Source of the DNA: Leuctra nigra
Lineage: Eukaryota > Arthropoda > Insecta > Plecoptera > Leuctridae
DNA length: 64,000 nucleotides
Direction of reading: 5' to 3'
Assembly: GCA_934045905.1 (NCBI GenBank)
Contig: OW203763.1
Location: 20,590,948-20,654,947, forward strand
Shown here: positions 60,901-64,000 of the stretch, piece after piece
Layout: every line of letters starts with the position of its first letter
How positions within the stretch are numbered: the first letter of the stretch is position 1
Made by a program: the position numbers and the translations under genes
Notes under the pieces: model-generated
Database searches by the model: none
Seen by the model: the letters and a program-made list of their open reading frames with translations, nothing else
Told to the model about the DNA's origin: nothing

Positions 60901-62147
60901 TTATTTACCTTATCTCTTAATTGTGTTATAATTGTTAAAAATTTATTATTTGACAAAAACTTATAGTATTGCGTGTATAATACCTATGTAAACATGTAAT
61001 AGCTAAAATAGCTAAATAAAGAATACTACTACTATTGATTGGTCATTAAAAAAGACGCGAAACGCGCTTTATGTGAAACCGGCATTACTCACAATAACTA
61101 AAGAATGACCATTCTCCTAATTCTATCTAAAAACAAATAGTTTTAATTTTTCACTCTCATTGTCAAATTGGCAAACCCACCTTCAACAAGAAATAGTACC
61201 AATTTCTACGACTTTACTCCACAGGCCAACAATACCAATCACCGGTCCCTGTTTACAAAACTTATTTTTACAACACAACCTCATTGGATCCACTCGATAC
61301 CGGACACATTACGAGATGATGGGATATTGGATTGTGATTTCCGGTTTCAACACACAAAAAGATTGTCAAGATGTGCAATATATCTCGCATCACAGAACGA
61401 ATTAATAGTACGACTCCAATCACCAATTCGAGCCATCACACCTGGTCAAGTATGTAGAATTTACAAATGTAACTTGGTATACAATACACACATGATAAAA
61501 GTAACTAAAAGCATCTTGATCCAAATATTTTATGTTTAGAATACCAACTGCTCGAGTAGGGGGATGATCCCCCCACTCGAACAGAAATTAATTAATCGAG
61601 AAAATTACGTTCAGCTTCCCAGAATTACTTATAAATTGTGTAAATTTTATAAATTGTTTCAATTCTAAAAAGTGCTCTGCATGTCTAAAACTGGGGACTT
61701 TGCCCCTCAGACCCCCCCCCCCCCTGACGAAAACCCTTCCTATGAAGGTACCAACTTATCATAGGTATTATGTCTCATATCACATCATTTATTCATTTTA
61801 TACTAAACCCTGATTAAATGCAAGGGAAAGTTCTACATCCATATTTTATACATTTAAATGCATCAAGATCACACTTGCAAGGTTCATTGCTATCTAGTCA
61901 GCACCATAAAGTAAATAGACTGTGGCACATCCCTAAGCTGTTTCGAATGCTCCTCATGGACATTGCTACGGTAGGCAACACAATAACCAAGCCATTTTCC
62001 TTTTCCTTTCAGTACGCCGTGTTTTACAGGGGCCAAGAATGTTTGGGAAGCGCTCGCATCACCAATGCCGGCCCATCGGTGTATTCTCTTGGATGTGATA
62101 CTACTCATATAGCTCAGGACTATGATGGTAAAGAAGTACTGATCTAA
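57985..62147 (+). CDS. TRMU: Mitochondrial tRNA-specific 2-thiouridylase 1 (TRMU/MnmA family), six exons
   Basis: Exons 57985-58063, 59004-59354, 59435-59661, 60258-60425, 61225-61449 and 62013-62147 join in phase to 1185 nt (394 residues plus TAA), a normal family length. The enzyme activates and thiolates C2 of wobble uridine in mitochondrial tRNAs for Lys, Glu and Gln, using ATP. The PP-loop SGGVDS is at residues 11-16. TPNPDILCN carries the first catalytic Cys (residue 100), KDQTFFLSQV starts near 155, and SMGICFIG holds the second catalytic Cys (206). TIGQR and GG in exon 4 match the substrate-binding domain, and exons 5-6 form the beta-barrel end (QYAVFYRGQECLGSA). All donors are GT and acceptors AG. 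The start ATG lies ten codons before the PP-loop, leaving no long presequence, as is common in animal TRMU. No broken or missing key residue. Confidence 0.95.
58064..59003 (+). other. TRMU intron 1
   Basis: 940 bp, AT-rich. Contains a short direct duplication (CGATACGTTGTTTGGCTTTA and CGATACGTTGTTGTTCTTTA, at about 58,373 and 58,442) and an AGCACCTATTACTAGGTGCT palindrome at 58,680. No transposon ends recognised. Confidence 0.6.
59731..60201. mobile_element. hAT-like MITE inside TRMU intron 3
   Basis: CAGGGTGCGAATTG at the left is mirrored by CAATTCGCACCCTG at the right. The interior carries CCGGGGCCATGCGCCCCTGA and CCCCCATTGTGTTCGTAGGC, shared with the element at 48,064, and a run of 27 C (60,148-60,174). 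Flanks TGTAAACG and TTTAAGCC agree at five of eight positions, so the target duplication is weak. It makes up most of intron 3. Confidence 0.7.
60744..61084. mobile_element. Harbinger-type MITE family D in TRMU intron 4
   Basis: AGCCGGTTTCACATAAAGTG and CGTTTCGCG at the left pair with CGCGAAACGCGCTTTATGTG and AAACCGGCA at the right. TTA flanks both sides (60,741-60,743 and 61,085-61,087). Inner ACCAATCACAAGTC and GATTGGTC boxes match the copy at 50,465. A LINE tail has inserted in the middle. Confidence 0.8.
60831..61035 (+). mobile_element. 5'-truncated LINE tail nested in the MITE
   Basis: About 205 bp interrupts the MITE between GACTTGTGAATTG and GATTGGTC. It ends AATAGCTAAATAAAGAATAC then (TAC)n, a poly(A)-signal-like motif plus simple-repeat tail typical of LINE 3' ends. 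Short ATTG is present at both junctions. Confidence 0.6.
61556..61745. mobile_element. hAT-like relic in TRMU intron 5
   Basis: GGGGGATGATCCCCCCAC near the left, and GGGGACTTTGCCCCTCAGAC followed by a C14 run near the right, resemble the GC-rich phrases of the hAT-like elements here. Termini are not clear. Confidence 0.25.
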
Positions 62148-62209
62148 TAATTAATACAAGCATGTACTTTGTTTTCATTGATTTATTTTAAACAAATTGA
62201 ATGTTGGTA

Positions 62210-62215
62210 AATAAA
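62210..62215 (+). terminator. Poly(A) signal of TRMU
   Basis: AATAAA 63 bp after the TRMU stop codon, the first such hexamer downstream and a plausible short 3' UTR end. Confidence 0.6.
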
Positions 62216-62507
62216 AACATTGATATTATCATATGCATTCAGTAATTTGCTTTTTTGACACAATATTATGTACGTAAATTTACAATAATTGAAACCTAGT
62301 GACTGAAAAGAAAGAAATAACAATACATTAATTATTCTCATGAATTAGTTGCTATGCTAGGTACCGATTTGAAAATAGTCTGTGAAAAGAATCCTGGAAG
62401 GCAGTGAATATTTCTAATCGGACCCATTTTAAACATATATAATAGGTAGGTATGTAGTGTATGCTATTTTTCTTCTACTTATTAAAGCTTTCCCCATTTC
62501 ATTTCAG

Positions 62508-62690
62508 AATCTTTATTTGCCAGAATCTTTCACCATCAACACTCATTCAAAATATGGCAGGTATCCAGTCAATGTATTTATTAACTTCCCCCATGCTTCC
62601 AACACAAATACAATCGATGGCAATACCTTTATGAAGCTACAACTCGAGTTAAAAAATTGTGAATGGATTTCATTCAACTATTATTGTTAA
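62508..62690 (+). CDS. Orphan exon-like open frame downstream of TRMU
   Basis: A good acceptor (CCCCATTTCATTTCAG) is followed by a 60-codon frame of balanced, protein-like composition (starts NLYLPESFTINTHSKYGRYP) ending in TAA. It could be an alternative last exon of TRMU reached by read-through of the 62,210 poly(A) signal, or the last exon of a decayed gene copy. No family match. Confidence 0.15.
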   Translation, partial: NLYLPESFTINTHSKYGRYPVNVFINFPHASNTNTIDGNTFMKLQLELKNCEWISFNYYC

Positions 62691-62699
62691 AATTGCCCT

Positions 62700-63450
62700 T
62701 ATTAGTCTTACAATGAATTTAAATTCGGACAAGTATCATTGTAAAATAGACGTGAAAAATCACAAAGGTTTCTCTATGTGCGTGTCCCATTTAACACTTC
62801 AATCCATAAACCTCTACAAATAGATTTGTATGTACTCTCTCACTACAGAATCCGTTTTATGTTAACATTCAATATCCTAAAGAATTGTTCTTAAAATCGT
62901 AGGCAATTCATTTTTCGATGGTTCTTCAGCTGAAGAAAGATATCTATCAATCCCAACATGGTCATACAGATTTTGCTGCTATGTGATACTGGCAGTATTA
63001 TGTTAACATTCTATAAAATATTTTTGCAAGAGCATATATTTTGCTCATTAATGAGATGCCTCTTTTACATGCTATATTGTTCAGCTAGTCTAGTTTTGAT
63101 TTAACAAACTAGGACAATTAGAAAGATTCCAAATTAATGATAGTACTAATATCTTTATCGAACTGAGGATGTAAAAAATACAAAATAAAAAGAGTTAGAG
63201 ACATCTATTATTTAAGTATGATTACCATTTTGATTTGGTTTTTACCTTGACACAATATAGGTAGTTAATATTTACTGACAAATATAATAGAATTATTAAG
63301 CTAACACAAGATATATTTAACGGACGGTTAAGACGGAGAACATCTAGTTTACAGTACGGCAGTATTTTAGCACACAAACCTTTATTAATTAATGTTGAGA
63401 GTTCAGAGGAGTTGCATAATTGTAAATACATAGATGTGACTTGAGGATTG
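62700..63450. other. Stretch after TRMU, nothing firm
   Basis: AT-rich. A minus-strand frame continues through 63,222-63,450 from the candidate exon above and becomes hydrophobic at its end. No repeat or RNA gene seen. Confidence 0.3.
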
Positions 63451-63454
63451 CCAC

Positions 63455-63936
63455 TCACTTGCCTAAATAGTTTTCCTTTAATTTGATCCGTTTTATCCAC
63501 ATCTGCAAAGTTGTAGAATAATAATAATAATCACTCGTAAATTTCTTAGCCTGTGATTCCTTTCAGCGTTATTTGAATATTAAGTGTAAAAGCTGGAGCG
63601 GAAACCCACCTTGACTGAATACAAGTCCGGTGAGTTTTCTTGTGTAAAGAAAATATAAAACAAATAAAATAATATTTATAATAATAATAAATAAGAAACT
63701 AATTATATATGATCACTGGAAAATTTAAACAGTGAGAGCAGACGTGCATTGTATTCTGACTATGTACTTGAATAGGATCCTGTCCATTAGAGTCAGTTCT
63801 ACGACTTCCATTATCCTGAGGCTGTTTATTCAACAAATTTTGACGGTTCTGAGTAGCAGACCTGAAGTCATGTATATAGTTAAGAAAACCATCCAATACA
63901 TTTGGCAAATGAACTATGTAATAACTTTGATATACA
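63455..63936 (-). CDS. Possible exons of a convergent gene at the right edge
   Basis: On the minus strand, one open frame (63,768-63,936) has acceptor GTACCACAG and donor CAA|GTACAT. It codes for a protein-like stretch (HLPNVLDGFLNYIHDF, then Gln/Asn/Ser-rich). After about 265 bp, a second acceptor (CAACTTTGCAG, exon from 63,502) leads into either a short reading to a TGA at about 63,455 (phase-compatible) or a longer 90-codon frame (not phase-compatible). If real, the gene starts beyond the window and converges on TRMU. Not recognised. Confidence 0.25.
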
Positions 63937-64000
63937 CTGTGGTACAGCCATCAAGTTTTAAGCTTACGACACTGAAATATTTGACATGAGAATTATATTG

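Overview
This window is eukaryotic, almost certainly an insect. It is AT-rich, has short spliced exons with GT/AG borders, huge non-coding stretches, and dense short DNA transposons (MITEs), tRNA-derived SINEs, micro- and minisatellites. My guess is a hemipteran such as a planthopper, but nothing in the sequence proves the order. There are no operons, CRISPR arrays or free-standing tRNA/rRNA genes.

Positions 1-47,060 appear to be the 5' part of one minus-strand gene. Its first coding exon is at 46,697-46,875 (acidic Ser-rich start, then a His-rich run), behind a CpG-richer, NRF1-like promoter. A second exon at 530-662 (Ser/Pro/Thr-rich) joins it in phase (phase 2 donor, matching acceptor). 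That implies a first intron of about 46 kb, and most of the window is that intron. The protein continues beyond the left edge and I do not recognise it. The 3' end of the intron holds a striking 120-bp tandem array (581-2523) in which every unit repeats the 3' splice site and first part of exon 2. The rest of the intron is a graveyard of non-autonomous elements: hAT-type (8-bp target duplications), Harbinger-type (TTA/TAA), Tc1/mariner-type (TA), several hairpin MITEs, tRNA-SINEs on the minus strand, and a 1.4-kb inverted-repeat element filled with 17 copies of a 73-bp minisatellite.

Positions 47,060-57,984 are intergenic: a second copy of the 300-bp hAT MITE, more MITEs and SINEs, LINE 3' tails, and two GC-rich blocks of unknown meaning.

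Positions 57,985-62,147 hold the one gene I can name, on the plus strand: TRMU (mnmA family), the mitochondrial tRNA 2-thiouridylase. It has six exons and 394 residues, with the PP-loop and both catalytic cysteines intact. Introns 3 and 4 contain transposable elements, one nested in another. Past its poly(A) signal are exon-like open frames at 62,508-62,690 (+) and 63,455-63,936 (-). The latter may be the edge of a convergent gene.
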